Assembly (NCBI RefSeq): GCF_029889745.1
Contig: NZ_CP123639.1
Coordinates: forward strand, 1,152,501-1,216,500
Reading direction: 5' to 3'
Source: Ligilactobacillus faecis
GTDB lineage: Bacteria; Bacillota; Bacilli; Lactobacillales; Lactobacillaceae
DNA length: 64,000 bases
Position 1 is the first letter of the stretch. Every line of letters starts with the position of its first letter. The position numbers and the translations under genes were made by a program. Below, one piece after another: positions 53,709-62,118 of the stretch. Below the pieces are notes generated by a model that saw only the letters and a program-made list of their open reading frames with translations, did no database searches and was not told the DNA's origin.

Positions 53709-56294
53709 ATGAAGCAAATATTCCAACGGAGTAAAGACTTCGTTGAACGCCGCTTTACTTTTCTCAAATTGATCTTTGTCCTGTCGGTCTTGATCTTTGT
53801 TACTTTTGAAGTAGGGCGGATCTTTAAAGAAGTCGATTGGACGAAAGTCAAATACGGTTTAGAAGCCCAGTCGACATTAAGTATCGTTTCCATGCTCTTT
53901 TTAGGGATCGTTGCTGTTAGTCCGATGTTGATCTATGATTTTTCGATCGTCAAATTTCTACCAGACAAATATAGTAAGTGGTATATCATCCGAAGTGGGT
54001 GGATCACAAATACTGCCACCAATATTGCCGGGTTTGGTGGTTTTTTAGGCGCCGCTTTGCGAGCTGATTTTTATCATAAAAATGCGACTAAAAAACAAGT
54101 CGTTTATGCTCTCTCAAAGATCGCCCTCTTTTTATTAGCTGGGCTTTCGATCTATTGTTTAGTCTCGTTAGGCTTGATCTATTGGTTAGACTTAGGCGAT
54201 CATCTCAAGCGTTATTGGATCTGGTTAGTAGCTGGGGGAGCGTATTTTCCGATCCTTTTTCTGACGACTAAGATCAAAAGTGGTGATTTTTTCAAAGATC
54301 TGACCTTGAAACGCGAGCTTGAACTAGTTTTAGGTTCGCTTTTAGAGTGGGGCTTTGCCGGGACATTTTTTGTTTTTATCGGACATGAACTAGGCATACA
54401 TACAAATATTGCAGCTGTTTATGCTCTTTACTTTACAGGGTCGGTCTTAGGGATCGTTTCAATGGTCCCAGGTGGTCTAGGATCATTTGATGTTTTTATG
54501 ATGCTTGGGCTCTTACCATTTGGGGTCACGACTGAACAAGCTGTGATCTGGTTATTGTTTTTCCGGCTATTTTATTACATCGTCCCATTTGCATTAGGGT
54601 TAACGGCTTTTATCCATTATGAAGGGGGGCAGGTCAACCAAAAACTCGACGGGATCCCTAAAGTTTTATTGCAAAAGATCTCGCATACTTTGATCACGCT
54701 GTTTATGTATGCTTCGGGGATCTTGCTTTTACTTGAAGCAGCGGTTCCAAATTGGGCTTATTCTAATTCAGTTTTAGCGCGACTATACCCATACACATTC
54801 TTATTTATCAATCAGATGACTGATATCATCTTTGCTTTTACTTTGATCGGGATGGCGCGGGGGATCCAAGCTAAAGTCGCCAAAGCCTACTATCCGACGC
54901 TTGTGATCTTATCGATCGGGATCATCAATACGCTCTGGCGGGTCTATACGCCAAGTTTAGCGCTCTTTTTGTGCTTGATTTTGATCATGGTCATTTTATC
55001 GCGAAAAGAGTTATATCGAAAACAGTTGCACTATTCGATCGGCAAATTGCTCGTCGATAGTTCGATCTTTGTTGTAACTTTCTTTCTTTATGCGATCGTT
55101 GGGATCATCAATTCTCCAAGCTATGTGCACCACCATCGGATCCCATCGGTCTTGTTATTTCCAGCCCAAGGTATTTGGTTGTCTGGCTTTATCGGACTTT
55201 TACTAGCTGCGATCGTCCTACTAGTCATTGTGACTTATCTTTGCAGTGGGAAAGATCCCTTTGAAACAAAGACTTTTGACAAACAAAAAGTTCAGCAAGT
55301 CATCGCTGAATTTGGTGGGAATGAAGTTAGTCACCTAGCCTTTTTACGAGATAAAGAGCTTTATTTCTATGAAGTCGATGCTAAGCCAGTCGTCTTTTTC
55401 ATGTATCGCATCAAAACTGATAAGTTGATCATTATGGGAGAACCAGTCGGGGATCCGACTTATTTCCAAGCAGCTGTCAAAGATTTTATCCAAAAAGCTG
55501 ACTTATATGACTATCAACTTGTCTTTTATGAGATCAATGAGCGCTTTACCATGATGCTCCATGAATTTGGATTTGATTTTATCAAGACTGGTGAAGAAGG
55601 GCTCGTTAAATTGAGTGACTTTACGTTACAAGGTAAAAAGCGTCGAGCTCAACGAGCTTTGATGAATAAATTTGACCGTGAAGGCTATGAGTTTTCTTTT
55701 ATTGAACCGCCATTTACAACTGAGCAGATGCAAGAATTAAAAGCTGTTTCAGATAGTTGGTTAGGTAAGCAAGTTGAAAAAGGCTTTTCTCTAGGCTTTT
55801 TTGACGAAGAATATCTTAACGAAGCCCCGATCTGTATCGTTACAGATCAAGAACAAAAGATCGTAGCCTTTGCTTCGATGATGCCAATGCGAGAAAACGT
55901 CTTGTCGATCGACTTGATGCGCCATAGTAAAGATGCACCCTCTGGGATCATGGATAAGATCTTTATCAGCTTATTTGAATACGGTAAAGAACATGGCTAT
56001 GAATATTTTGATATGGGGATGGCGCCGTTATCGAACGTGGGTGAATCGCGCTTTAGCTTTATCGGCGAACGCGTAGCACGCTATATTTATGAATATGGTG
56101 ATCGCTTCTATGCTTTCCAAGGCTTGCGTTCGTATAAAAATAAATATGTCACAAAGTGGAATTCTAAATATACCGCTTATCGGAAGCGCAGTTCGCTAGT
56201 CGATGCAATGATCTTAGTTACCCTGACAGTCAACCAAAAGCATATCGAAAATAAGCCTAAGAAATTTACGCTCCTACCTTCATTTTTACAATAA
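53709..56294 (+). CDS. mprF: Phosphatidylglycerol lysyltransferase MprF
   Basis: 861 residues. The N-terminal ~520 residues form many membrane segments (flippase part, with SMVPGGLGSFDVFMMLG), and the C-terminal ~330 residues form the cytosolic DUF2156/GNAT-like synthase domain that transfers Lys from Lys-tRNA to phosphatidylglycerol (GKKRRAQRALMNKFDREG, later YFDMGMAPLSNVGES). The product lowers surface negative charge and protects from cationic peptides. The upstream open frame runs into the structured leader, so this ATG (MKQIFQRSKD) is taken as start. Confidence 0.92.
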   Translation: MKQIFQRSKDFVERRFTFLKLIFVLSVLIFVTFEVGRIFKEVDWTKVKYGLEAQSTLSIVSMLFLGIVAVSPMLIYDFSIVKFLPDKYSKWYIIRSGWITNTATNIAGFGGFLGAALRADFYHKNATKKQVVYALSKIALFLLAGLSIYCLVSLGLIYWLDLGDHLKRYWIWLVAGGAYFPILFLTTKIKSGDFFKDLTLKRELELVLGSLLEWGFAGTFFVFIGHELGIHTNIAAVYALYFTGSVLGIVSMVPGGLGSFDVFMMLGLLPFGVTTEQAVIWLLFFRLFYYIVPFALGLTAFIHYEGGQVNQKLDGIPKVLLQKISHTLITLFMYASGILLLLEAAVPNWAYSNSVLARLYPYTFLFINQMTDIIFAFTLIGMARGIQAKVAKAYYPTLVILSIGIINTLWRVYTPSLALFLCLILIMVILSRKELYRKQLHYSIGKLLVDSSIFVVTFFLYAIVGIINSPSYVHHHRIPSVLLFPAQGIWLSGFIGLLLAAIVLLVIVTYLCSGKDPFETKTFDKQKVQQVIAEFGGNEVSHLAFLRDKELYFYEVDAKPVVFFMYRIKTDKLIIMGEPVGDPTYFQAAVKDFIQKADLYDYQLVFYEINERFTMMLHEFGFDFIKTGEEGLVKLSDFTLQGKKRRAQRALMNKFDREGYEFSFIEPPFTTEQMQELKAVSDSWLGKQVEKGFSLGFFDEEYLNEAPICIVTDQEQKIVAFASMMPMRENVLSIDLMRHSKDAPSGIMDKIFISLFEYGKEHGYEYFDMGMAPLSNVGESRFSFIGERVARYIYEYGDRFYAFQGLRSYKNKYVTKWNSKYTAYRKRSSLVDAMILVTLTVNQKHIENKPKKFTLLPSFLQ

Positions 56295-56333
56295 ACAAAA
56301 GCACTCTCGAATAATGCGGGAGTGCTTTTGTTT
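56293..56333. terminator. Terminator of mprF, first of a near-identical pair
   Basis: 14-bp stem AAACAAAAGCACTC / GAGTGCTTTTGTTT. The same AAAAGCACTCTCGAAT...CGGGAGTGCTTTTGTTTAT pattern (in two parts) recurs at 57589-57625 after the next gene. Confidence 0.9.
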
Positions 56334-56394
56334 ATATGCGCTATGTGGTATATTGAAAAAAATAAAAGGCACTTAAATGTGAAGGGGGAAAAGT

Positions 56395-57582
56395 ATGCAA
56401 CAGCTACAGAAAAACATCAAATTATTTTATTTAGCCAACGTTTTAACAACGATCGCTACTTCCTTGCCACATGCTGTTTTGACGGTATTATTATTTGCTA
56501 AAGGCCTATCTTTGACGCAGATCATGTTAGTGCAGGCCACTTATAATCTAGTTATTTTGCTCAGTGAATATCCTAGTGGCTTATTAGGTGATCTTTATTC
56601 TCGAAAAAAGCTTTTTTTAGGGGCCAAAGTTTTTTTTAGTGCGCTTTTTTTGTTAGTGTGGTTAGGAAATTCATTTGAAATGATGCTTTTAGCTTGGGCC
56701 TGCTATGGCTTAGCGATGGCTTTAGAGAGCGGGACAATAGATGCAGAATTGATAAATCAGCTTAAGCAACAGCAAATGCCAGTAACAAAATTTATCAGTA
56801 ATACTAATAGGTTAGACTTTATCGGGCTACTTTTAGGTGGTGCTGTGGGTTCGTGGTTGTACTATTCGATCGGGATAAAGTTTTATCTAGTGAGTCTAGG
56901 CTTGACGATCGTTGCTTTTTTAGCGATCAAATATGGCTATCGCGAAGTACCAACTAGCGCTTCAGAAGAGCAAAGTTTAGGTCAAAGCTTATTTGAGCAA
57001 ATGAAAACGGGAATAAATGAACTTAAAAGTTCAGAACAATTACGCTTGATGGTCGGTTTGACGATCGCCGGGCAATTTTTCTTTCAAGCTCATTATCAAC
57101 TTTGGCAAGCTTTATTTTTAGTTCAAGGATTTAATAAAAAAGAATTTTATCTTTACTATGTTGTTTTTCAACTGATCAGTCTAGGTGCATATAGCGTACC
57201 ACTAAAATTTGAAACTATCAGTTCTAAAAAATGGTATCTAGTCTTTACTTTTATCTTGCTCAGTAGCTGTATTCTTTTAGCTTTGACGACTAAATTGAAC
57301 TTTTTATTATGTTACTTAGTCCTTGTTTTTATCTTTACCTTTTTTGAATATTTTAGCAATGTTATCTTTTCGCAAACAGTCTCACAAGACCACATCTCTT
57401 CATTGACCTCATTTCGTTCGAGTTGTGGGCGTTTGGCCGCCTTAGTTTCGCTTTTATTTTCTAGTTTATTACTTCACTTTTTGGCTGTTAAAATAGTCGT
57501 CATGTTAAACTTTGTTTTAGCGATAAGCACAAGTTTAGTTATCATCTTTATGACGCTAAAATCAAGGCATGAGGCACAGTAG
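56395..57582 (+). CDS. MFS transporter
   Basis: 395 residues, about 12 membrane segments. The loop after helix 2 reads SEYPSGLLGDLYSRKK, the G-x3-D-x2-SRK motif of drug:H+ antiporter-like MFS proteins. Substrate unknown. AAGGGGG is 7 nt before the ATG. The gene is enclosed by two near-identical terminators. A second MFS gene with the similar TEIPSGYLADRFG loop lies 1.7 kb downstream. Confidence 0.82.
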   Translation: MQQLQKNIKLFYLANVLTTIATSLPHAVLTVLLFAKGLSLTQIMLVQATYNLVILLSEYPSGLLGDLYSRKKLFLGAKVFFSALFLLVWLGNSFEMMLLAWACYGLAMALESGTIDAELINQLKQQQMPVTKFISNTNRLDFIGLLLGGAVGSWLYYSIGIKFYLVSLGLTIVAFLAIKYGYREVPTSASEEQSLGQSLFEQMKTGINELKSSEQLRLMVGLTIAGQFFFQAHYQLWQALFLVQGFNKKEFYLYYVVFQLISLGAYSVPLKFETISSKKWYLVFTFILLSSCILLALTTKLNFLLCYLVLVFIFTFFEYFSNVIFSQTVSQDHISSLTSFRSSCGRLAALVSLLFSSLLLHFLAVKIVVMLNFVLAISTSLVIIFMTLKSRHEAQ

Positions 57583-57588
57583 ATACTA

Positions 57589-57625
57589 AAAAGCACTCTC
57601 GAATTTCGGGAGTGCTTTTGTTTAT
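57589..57625. terminator. Bidirectional terminator, second of the near-identical pair
   Basis: AAAAGCACTCTCG / CGGGAGTGCTTTT stem; serves the MFS gene and the convergent Rrf2 operon. Confidence 0.9.
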
Positions 57626-58086
57626 TCAAGTCTTTTTTCCCAATCGATCACGCCTGTAGTATAGGCTTCTTTGTGTAAGAGACTTGCGAGTTTTAACTCA
57701 TCTAAGCGCTCATAGAAGGCTTCTTCACCAGCGAGTAAAGTTTGTACGATCTTTTGCTCACTTTCTTTGATGTGTTCTGGTTCAGCAAACAAAGCTTTAG
57801 AAAGATGGCTGAACGTGATCGTTTTAGTTTGCTGGTCTAAAGCAAAATAGACATCTTTTAAACTGATCTGATCGATCGGCTTGGCTAATTGATAGCCACC
57901 TTGTTTACTAGCGCTAGCTTGAACAAGATCGGCATGCGAAAGTTTGGTCAAGATCTTTTTTAAATACGAATCAGAGACTTGCAAGTTTTGACTCAAAACC
58001 TGACTTTTAAGGGGACGGTGGTCTTTTTGGAGCGCTAATAATAAGAGGACATAGACGGCCTGTTCGACGCTTTTATTTAATTTCAT
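57622..58086 (-). CDS. Rrf2-family transcriptional regulator
   Basis: 154 residues. The N-terminal winged helix is typical of Rrf2 (VEQAVYVLLLLALQ, LQVSDSYLKKILTKLSHADLV, KQGGYQLAKP). There is no cysteine at all, so it is not an iron-sulfur sensor like NsrR or IscR. It is the last gene of a three-gene operon, 2 bp after the SRPBCC gene, whose promoter carries inverted repeats; autoregulation is likely. Signal unknown. Confidence 0.87.
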   Translation of the reverse strand: MKLNKSVEQAVYVLLLLALQKDHRPLKSQVLSQNLQVSDSYLKKILTKLSHADLVQASASKQGGYQLAKPIDQISLKDVYFALDQQTKTITFSHLSKALFAEPEHIKESEQKIVQTLLAGEEAFYERLDELKLASLLHKEAYTTGVIDWEKRLE

Positions 58087-58088
58087 AG

Positions 58089-58529
58089 TTACAAACTTCT
58101 TTCTAGAGCTTTTTTGCCTGCATCCAAGATCGTTTGGTAGAGTAGGCGGGCCATTTTACCGGCTAGATGGTCAAGGCGTTTTGAGCTAAAGGGTTTGACT
58201 GAAAGCTCGATCTGCCAAGTAACTTTTACTTGACCAAAACGAAGCTCAGTAAACATGATCCGAGTAAAATCTTGGCGCACCGGGGGAAATGAAGAAACGA
58301 CGCGGTAGTCGATCTGTTGCTTGGAAACGACGGCTGTGATCTCTTCAAAATACCACCCAGCAAGCATAACGATATCACGTTTTGAGCCTGTTTGCCAGCG
58401 CTGTGAAGTGCGCCAAGAGGAGCGAAAAACGATCGGTGAAGCTTTAAAGTTCTCAGAACGGTAAAACCAAGCAAAAACTTCTGCTAAAGGAGCGTTGATC
58501 GTTTGGACAACTGTGACGGTCTCACTCAT
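58089..58529 (-). CDS. SRPBCC/START-like lipid-binding-fold protein
   Basis: 146 residues. The opening (VTVVQTINAPLAEVFAWFYR) and the paired strands that follow fit the polyketide cyclase/SRPBCC fold, which binds hydrophobic ligands in a central cavity. Ligand unknown. Its ATG overlaps the TGA of the upstream oxidoreductase gene (ATGA), so translation is coupled. Confidence 0.72.
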   Translation of the reverse strand: MSETVTVVQTINAPLAEVFAWFYRSENFKASPIVFRSSWRTSQRWQTGSKRDIVMLAGWYFEEITAVVSKQQIDYRVVSSFPPVRQDFTRIMFTELRFGQVKVTWQIELSVKPFSSKRLDHLAGKMARLLYQTILDAGKKALERSL

Positions 58530-59098
58530 GATCTCACCAACTTATGCAATAATTCTTCAGTTACGTCATCAACATGGACTGGTTTGAATTTTTTAGAAAA
58601 GAGTCCAAAGCATTTTAATAGCGGAACAAATTTTGACATCGTATCGTTGCGATCATCTCCATAGACGATCGTTGGCGCTACGACTTCAGTCCTGATCAAG
58701 CTTTGGCGTAATTTAGTTGCGATCGCAGCTTTGCCTTTGACAAATGAACTTGGTCCTAAGATCCCGCCGATAAAGCCCATTGCTTTTGTTTGGTGAGTTT
58801 TGGCTAAAGTAAGCATCGTTTCAGCTGGCAGATCATTAACTTCTTTAAATTTGACAGGATCTTTTTCTGGCCGCCCCACGAGATCAACGATGTAATCGAG
58901 CTTGGCGGGTAAATATTTAGCGACTTGCTTGCTATCGGTGACATTTGCTGAAACGTTAATGATCCGGGGATCGGTGAGTTTATTTTTGCCTGAGCGCGAA
59001 ACGACATAAAAAGTAGCATCTGGATCAGCTTTGAGCCAATGTTTGGTCAAATTACGTCCTAAGTAACCATTTCCCCCAAGTAAAACAACATTTGTCAT
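58526..59098 (-). CDS. NAD(P)-binding short Rossmann protein (NmrA/epimerase-like)
   Basis: 190 residues; the N-terminal GGNGYLGRNL is the GxxGxxG nucleotide loop of atypical SDR proteins, followed by VSRSGKNK (likely phosphate-binding) and YIVDLVGRPEKDP. The C-terminal substrate domain is short. It may sense or reduce NAD(P)-linked metabolites; function unknown. First gene of the operon with the SRPBCC and Rrf2 genes; AAGGATGG lies upstream of the ATG. Confidence 0.8.
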   Translation of the reverse strand: MTNVVLLGGNGYLGRNLTKHWLKADPDATFYVVSRSGKNKLTDPRIINVSANVTDSKQVAKYLPAKLDYIVDLVGRPEKDPVKFKEVNDLPAETMLTLAKTHQTKAMGFIGGILGPSSFVKGKAAIATKLRQSLIRTEVVAPTIVYGDDRNDTMSKFVPLLKCFGLFSKKFKPVHVDDVTEELLHKLVRS

Positions 59099-59113
59099 AT
59101 AACCATCCTTCTT

Positions 59114-59170
59114 TCTTACGATTATTTTTTATCTTAAGACAAAGATATATCGTAAGACGCTAAAAGTCAA
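59114..59170 (-). promoter_or_regulatory. Promoter and palindromic operator of the Rrf2 operon
   Basis: On the minus strand TTGACT (59165-59170), 17 bp, TATCTT (59142-59147). Outer inverted repeat TCTTACGAT (59114-59122) / ATCGTAAGA (59149-59157), inner TATCTT / AAGATA, and the perfect palindrome TCTTAAGA between them. The sites overlap spacer, -10 and start point. Confidence 0.65.
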
Positions 59171-59232
59171 ATCGAAAAGATTTTATTTTGTAAAAAAATA
59201 AGCTATATTAGTCAAAAAAGGAGGGAAAGAAG

Positions 59233-60396
59233 ATGAAACAGGGGAAAAATATCATACTTTATCACACCCTATCGAGTTTATATGCGCTTGGTCTCAGTCT
59301 TTGGGCGGGGACGATCTATCTTTATATGCATCAAGCTGGTTATAGCTATGGACAGATCAATTTATTTCTAGCTCTTTTTTGGTTAGTCACCTGTCTAACG
59401 GAGATCCCGTCAGGTTATTTGGCAGATCGCTTTGGCGCCTTGAAAATGACCTTTTATAGCGCTTTGTTTCGGGGGAGCGGGCTATTGCTCTTAGCCAGCG
59501 TGAGGCATGAGCTTATTATTTTAGTATTAAGTGCGTGTTTGACAGCACTTGGCGATTCGCTTTACTCGGGGACGTTGACTTCATGGATCGTAGAACAGAC
59601 AAAAAACCAGAAGCTCGATCAAGGCAAATTATTCTCAAATAACTATGTCTTAGTTAGTGCAGTAAGCTTTGTTGGTGGATATTTTGGCGCCGATCTCTTA
59701 GGAAATATCGAACTGAAATTGCCACTGATCAGCGGGGCTGTGATCTTATTTTTAGTGGGGATCATCGCACTTTTTTGTAAAGATCGTGACCGTCTTGCTG
59801 ACAAAAATAGCCCAAAGAAACTACCACATTTTACCTTTAAAGGGCTACTTTCCGAGCGAGAACTTTTGAAAACGATGGTCTTATTTTTACCACTGACGTT
59901 TATCACTGTTGGTCCGTATAATCAATGGCAGCTCTATTTTCAACACGGAAGAAAAGTCAAAACAGGTCTGATCTTAGTCGGGATCGATCTTTGTGGGATC
60001 TTAGGTGCAAGTCTCTTTCCCAAAGTCGCCAAACTAAAACTTTCGACTGAAAAATTGTTTTTAGCACACGTCTTAGTGATCGCTTTGAGTGTTTGCTTAC
60101 TTGTTCTTAGTTCAAATTATTATTTAGCCGTAGCGTTTATGTGGCTTCATGTCGTTTTGTGTGCTTTAGCTGAGATCTTGCAGACGAAGATCTTACATGA
60201 ACAGATCCACAATGAATTACGGACGACATGGATCTCAGTCAACAATACGTTAGAAGCGTTAGTTACCACAGCCGCGTTAGCTCTAAACGGCTTTATTGCT
60301 GATCGCTTTGGTCTAGGAAATGCGTGGCTTTTTTTGACATTACTTGGTTTCAGTGCCACCTTTATCTGGTACGGTTATCAAAAAAAGCATGCCTAA
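59233..60396 (+). CDS. MFS transporter
   Basis: 387 residues with about 12 membrane segments and the loop TEIPSGYLADRFGALK after helix 2, as in small multidrug-type MFS proteins. Substrate unknown. AAGGAGGGA stands 7 nt before the ATG. It is divergent from the Rrf2 operon (134 bp apart), so the same operator region could influence it. An IS3-family element now separates it from its likely terminator. Confidence 0.82.
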   Translation: MKQGKNIILYHTLSSLYALGLSLWAGTIYLYMHQAGYSYGQINLFLALFWLVTCLTEIPSGYLADRFGALKMTFYSALFRGSGLLLLASVRHELIILVLSACLTALGDSLYSGTLTSWIVEQTKNQKLDQGKLFSNNYVLVSAVSFVGGYFGADLLGNIELKLPLISGAVILFLVGIIALFCKDRDRLADKNSPKKLPHFTFKGLLSERELLKTMVLFLPLTFITVGPYNQWQLYFQHGRKVKTGLILVGIDLCGILGASLFPKVAKLKLSTEKLFLAHVLVIALSVCLLVLSSNYYLAVAFMWLHVVLCALAEILQTKILHEQIHNELRTTWISVNNTLEALVTTAALALNGFIADRFGLGNAWLFLTLLGFSATFIWYGYQKKHA

Positions 60397-60449
60397 ACAA
60401 AAAAACTTGATCTGAGACCCGTCAAGTGAACAACTAAATAATTAAAATT

Positions 60450-61181
60450 CTAGGCAGCCTGATTCCGGTATTCTTCTGGAGTCAGGCTGTTTAGTTTTAT
60501 TTGGTAACGTTGGGTATTGTAGAACTTGATATAGTTTTCGATCATTTCTACAAGTTCTCCATATGTTTCACATTTTAGCCAATAATAACATTCTGTCTTG
60601 AAATGACTCCAAAAACTTTCCATTGGTGCGTTATCGATACATTTCCCCACTCGAGACATACTTCTTGTAACACCATGCCTTGAGGTCAACCGAAGATATT
60701 CCTTTGAAGTATATTGAAATCCACGATCACTGTGAAGAAGTAGATTAGCTTCATTTAAATGCGTGAATGCTTTTTCTAAAGTCTTCATGACAAGCCGATT
60801 ATCATTTCTTTTACTAATTTCAAAACTTATGATAGATCCATCGTATAGATCTTTGATCGCACTTAAATAAGCTTTTTGTCCTAAGCCATATTCTAAATAA
60901 GTGACATCAGTCACCCACTTTTGATTAGGTCTAGTAGCGGAAAAATCACGACCTAAAGTATTTTCTTCGTAGTTTAAATGTTCTGAACGAGTACAACCTC
61001 GGCGTTTGCGACGAATTACTGAATATAAACCAAGGACTCTCATTAAGCGACGAATACGTTTGAAGTTATATTGTTTTTGATACTTTCGATTGATAAGAAG
61101 AGTCATTCTTCTAGAACCGTAAATTCCATTTAAAGCATGAAATTCTTTTTTTATGATCTCACTTAACCATTCATTTTCCAA
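60450..61181 (-). CDS. IS3-family transposase OrfB (catalytic, from its first in-frame ATG)
   Basis: 243 residues with the DDE integrase core: D in KWVTDVTYLEYG, D in LLLHSDRGFQYT, E in DNAPMESFWSHFK. The N-terminal HTH_21 region starts with YGSRRMTLLINRKY. The same frame continues upstream without stop to the end of orfA (about 61 more codons, including IPKNLRFKAIQEVLK), so the active protein is probably an OrfAB fusion made by -1 frameshifting on the A7 run at 61358-61364. Confidence 0.9.
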   Translation of the reverse strand: MENEWLSEIIKKEFHALNGIYGSRRMTLLINRKYQKQYNFKRIRRLMRVLGLYSVIRRKRRGCTRSEHLNYEENTLGRDFSATRPNQKWVTDVTYLEYGLGQKAYLSAIKDLYDGSIISFEISKRNDNRLVMKTLEKAFTHLNEANLLLHSDRGFQYTSKEYLRLTSRHGVTRSMSRVGKCIDNAPMESFWSHFKTECYYWLKCETYGELVEMIENYIKFYNTQRYQIKLNSLTPEEYRNQAA

Positions 61182-61330
61182 AGTACATTGTGATTTTGGA
61201 GCAGTTAAATAACGATAATACCCTGAGCGCGATACATTTAAGATCGCACAAAGGATCCAGAGTTCAATTTGTGGAAACTCTTTAAGAACTTCCTGAATAG
61301 CTTTAAAACGCAGATTTTTAGGTATAAAGC

Positions 61331-62020
61331 TTATCTCCTCCTTTCGAGTTCGTCCAATTTTTTTAAAACGATATTTTCTGCTTCTAGATATTTATTACGT
61401 TCTTTCAAACGTAGGATCTCAAGCTTGAGACGCTCAGTTTCAGAAAGAGTCTTATAATCACGATCTTTAACTGTTTTACCACGATTATCGTATAATGCCT
61501 TTTCGCCATCTACTTCAAACTTTTTGACCCAATTATAGACTTGGGAATAAGAAACATTATATTTATCGATCGCTTTGTGATAATTCTTATTATTAGCAAG
61601 TGTATACTGAACTATTTCGAGCCGTTCCTTAAAAGTAGTTTTACGTCCATGTTTCATTCTATTACGACCTCCAATGGTAGCTTTAAAGCCTTTTCCATTA
61701 GTATACAAGTTGATCCATTTACGTAAAACCGAAACACTCGAAATATTGTATTTATCACAAATTTTCTTTGGTGAACGTCCATTTTCTAAATATTCTAGAA
61801 CCGCAGTTGTTTTTAATTCAACTGAATATTCTTTCCAGGTTCTAGACTCTTTTAAGCCATCTAAACCGCCAGCTTTGTATTTTCTGATCCAATTATCAAA
61901 TGTATTTTTAGAAATGGTATATTTCCGGCAGATAAAGTACTTACTATATTGTCCACTAAGATACTCGGAGACTGCCTGGTATCTTTCTTCAAGTGTATGT
62001 TTAGTAGTTCTTCTAGACAT
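61331..62020 (-). CDS. IS3-family transposase OrfA (DNA-binding)
   Basis: 229 residues with repeated helix-turn-helix units (SRRTTKHTLEERYQAV, GRSPKKICDKYNISSVSVLR, YNVSYSQVYNWVKKFEV) and a C-terminal leucine-zipper-like helix (ETERLKLEILRLKERNKYLE). Longer than the single-HTH OrfA of many IS3 members, as in IS150 relatives. AGGGGGA precedes the ATG. Near the end the codons TTA AAA AAA TTG form the slippery stretch. Confidence 0.9.
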   Translation of the reverse strand: MSRRTTKHTLEERYQAVSEYLSGQYSKYFICRKYTISKNTFDNWIRKYKAGGLDGLKESRTWKEYSVELKTTAVLEYLENGRSPKKICDKYNISSVSVLRKWINLYTNGKGFKATIGGRNRMKHGRKTTFKERLEIVQYTLANNKNYHKAIDKYNVSYSQVYNWVKKFEVDGEKALYDNRGKTVKDRDYKTLSETERLKLEILRLKERNKYLEAENIVLKKLDELERRR

Positions 62021-62089
62021 AAAAAATCCCCCTAGAGTGATCACAGAATCTTTATTATTTCCGTGTCCACTCTAGGGGAATCATATCAA

Positions 62090-62115
62090 CTCGCCTAAAT
62101 AGGCGAGCTTTTTTT
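62090..62115. terminator. Terminator between MFS/IS3 and nrdF
   Basis: CTCGCCT / AGGCGAG stem with AAAT loop, then C and T7. Confidence 0.85.
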
Positions 62116-62118
62116 GGA

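Larger units (their letters stand above)
60413..62084 (-). mobile_element. IS3-family (IS150-like) insertion sequence
   Basis: Two overlapping-frame genes, imperfect terminal inverted repeats (TGAGACCCGTCAAGTG at the left, TGATTCCCCTAGAGTG reading in from the right) and a 3-bp direct repeat ATC on each side (60410-60412 and 62085-62087). Removing the element joins the flanks to ACTTGATCAACTCGCC, directly before a terminator. The right boundary may be off by one base. Confidence 0.82.

Noticed and set aside
60413-62084. IS3 orfB as a degraded gene because it lacks a proper start
   Set aside because: All catalytic residues are intact, and the frame continues to a slippery A7 run, as expected of programmed frameshifting.
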